A program made the translations under genes and the position numbers. The notes beneath the pieces are model-generated. The model saw nothing but the letters and a program-made list of their open reading frames with translations. It made no database searches and was not told the DNA's origin. Positions 63,357 to 64,000 of a stretch of DNA of 64,000 nt are shown piece by piece; position 1 is the stretch's first letter, and each line of letters starts with the position of its first letter. Where the stretch lies: the NCBI RefSeq assembly GCF_003610195.1, contig NZ_RAPO01000003.1, forward strand, positions 372,001-436,000, read 5' to 3'. This stretch comes from Halopiger aswanensis. Its GTDB lineage: Archaea > Halobacteriota > Halobacteria > Halobacteriales > Natrialbaceae.

Positions 63357-64000
63357 TCAGTGTCGCGTCGTTCGTTCCCAGGCGGCCTCCATGAACGTCG
63401 CGTGCACGTCGGTCGAGGGTTCGTCGACCCGTTTCCGACGCCGCTCGTACGACCCGTCCGGTTGCATCACCCACCGATTCCGGGTATCCTCGAGCAGCGT
63501 CTCCAGGATTTCATCGAGCCGGGACTGCAATCGCGGCTCCTCGATCGGCGTCACCGCTTCGACGCGGTTGTCGAGGTTGCGGGCCATCCAGTCCGCCGAG
63601 CCGGTGAAGTACCGCTCCTCGCCGCCCGCGCGGAAGTAGAAGATCCGCGAGTGCTCGAGGAATCGCCCGACGATACTGTGAACGGTGATGGTCTCGCTGA
63701 CGTCCTCGAGTCCCGGTCGCAGCCGGCAGACGTCCCGAACGATGAGATCGATATCGACGCCGGCCATCGACGCGTTATACAGTTCCCGGACGAGCTGAGG
63801 GTCCTCGAGGCGGTTGACCTTCACGACGATTCGGGCGTCCTCGCCGTTGCGGGCGCGCTCGGCTTCCTCGCGGACGAGGTCGACGAACCGCTCGCGCATG
63901 TTCCCGGGGGCGACGAGCAGTTTCCGATACTCGCGGTGCATCGAGTGACCGGTGAAGTAGTTGAACACGCGCACGAGGTCTTGGCCGATATCGCGGTCGG
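63357..64000 (-). CDS. ppk1: Polyphosphate kinase Ppk1, C-terminal part
   Basis: The frame runs off the right edge; 214 C-terminal codons are inside. Visible blocks: VRVFNYFTGHS, VKVNRLEDPQLVRELYNASM, DLIVRDVCRLRPGLEDVSET and FYFRAGGEERYFTGSADWMA with NLDNRVEA, the PPK1 catalytic C domain. It transfers phosphate between ATP and polyphosphate. The C terminus is normal in length with a short acidic or basic tail. Between it and the secreted protein is a 221-nt gap without a gene. Confidence 0.95.
   Translation of the reverse strand, partial: DRDIGQDLVRVFNYFTGHSMHREYRKLLVAPGNMRERFVDLVREEAERARNGEDARIVVKVNRLEDPQLVRELYNASMAGVDIDLIVRDVCRLRPGLEDVSETITVHSIVGRFLEHSRIFYFRAGGEERYFTGSADWMARNLDNRVEAVTPIEEPRLQSRLDEILETLLEDTRNRWVMQPDGSYERRRKRVDEPSTDVHATFMEAAWERTTRH

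Overview
This window looks like a chromosomal segment of a halophilic archaeon (class Halobacteria; the mix of haloarchaeal DUF families suggests a Natrinema/Haloterrigena-like member of Natrialbales, but that rank is inference). Evidence seen directly: high G+C, strongly acidic proteins, many leaderless-type starts 24-33 nt behind TATA boxes, a PolD large subunit, archaeal primase PriL, PCNA, NMD3, HTH-10 and HalOD1 proteins, a PGF-CTERM surface protein, and many small zinc-ribbon proteins typical of haloarchaea.

Layout. 0-8.4 kb: a Hsp20-like fragment, a uracil-DNA glycosylase without iron-sulfur cysteines, UspA, PCNA, an HTH-10 regulator, a HalOD1 protein, a hydrolase, PriL and HtpX. 8.4-8.7 kb: an intergenic region with two origin-recognition-box-like repeats. 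8.7-21.4 kb: NMD3-Taw2, an XPD-like helicase, an unusual tRNA-like gene, small zinc proteins, a PHP protein, a zinc ferredoxin, a GNAT, TrmB and an MFS transporter. 21.6-35 kb: a sodium/solute symporter, then a tetrapyrrole neighbourhood (hemB, hemL, hemC, fused cobA-hemD). It is interleaved with an ammonium transporter fused to its own P-II regulator, a histidine kinase, a quinol-type nitric oxide reductase and a truncated globin. The last two carry NarO-type CGAA-N4-TTCG or TTCC boxes upstream. 35-41 kb: a RecJ/GAN-like nuclease, a second PHP protein, a two-gene unknown operon behind a promoter bracketed by two TTAGG-N4-CCTAA boxes (DtxR/IdeR-like), and small proteins.

41-49 kb: PanE, two paralogous rubredoxin-like proteins flanking a frameshifted CPBP protease remnant, a surface glycoprotein, the PolD large subunit and a PPC-domain protein. 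49-55.6 kb: a complete oligopeptide-type ABC transporter operon. 55.6-64 kb: small proteins, DoxX, a CBS protein overlapping glycyl-tRNA synthetase, a dolichol-kinase-like protein, a glycosyltransferase, a secreted Q/D-rich protein and the C-terminal part of polyphosphate kinase.

How it fits together: replication and repair genes (PCNA, PriL, DP2, RecJ/GAN-like, XPD-like helicase, UDG) are spread through the window. HemL, HemB, HemC and CobA-HemD supply precorrin-2, the route to siroheme and archaeal heme, beside two haem proteins that handle nitric oxide. Palindromic elements recur, twice inserted in frame inside conserved genes. The strongest candidates for something new are the metal-box-controlled two-gene operon, the tRNA-like gene with an abnormal anticodon arm, the coding palindromic elements, and the ORB-like pair away from any visible orc1/cdc6.
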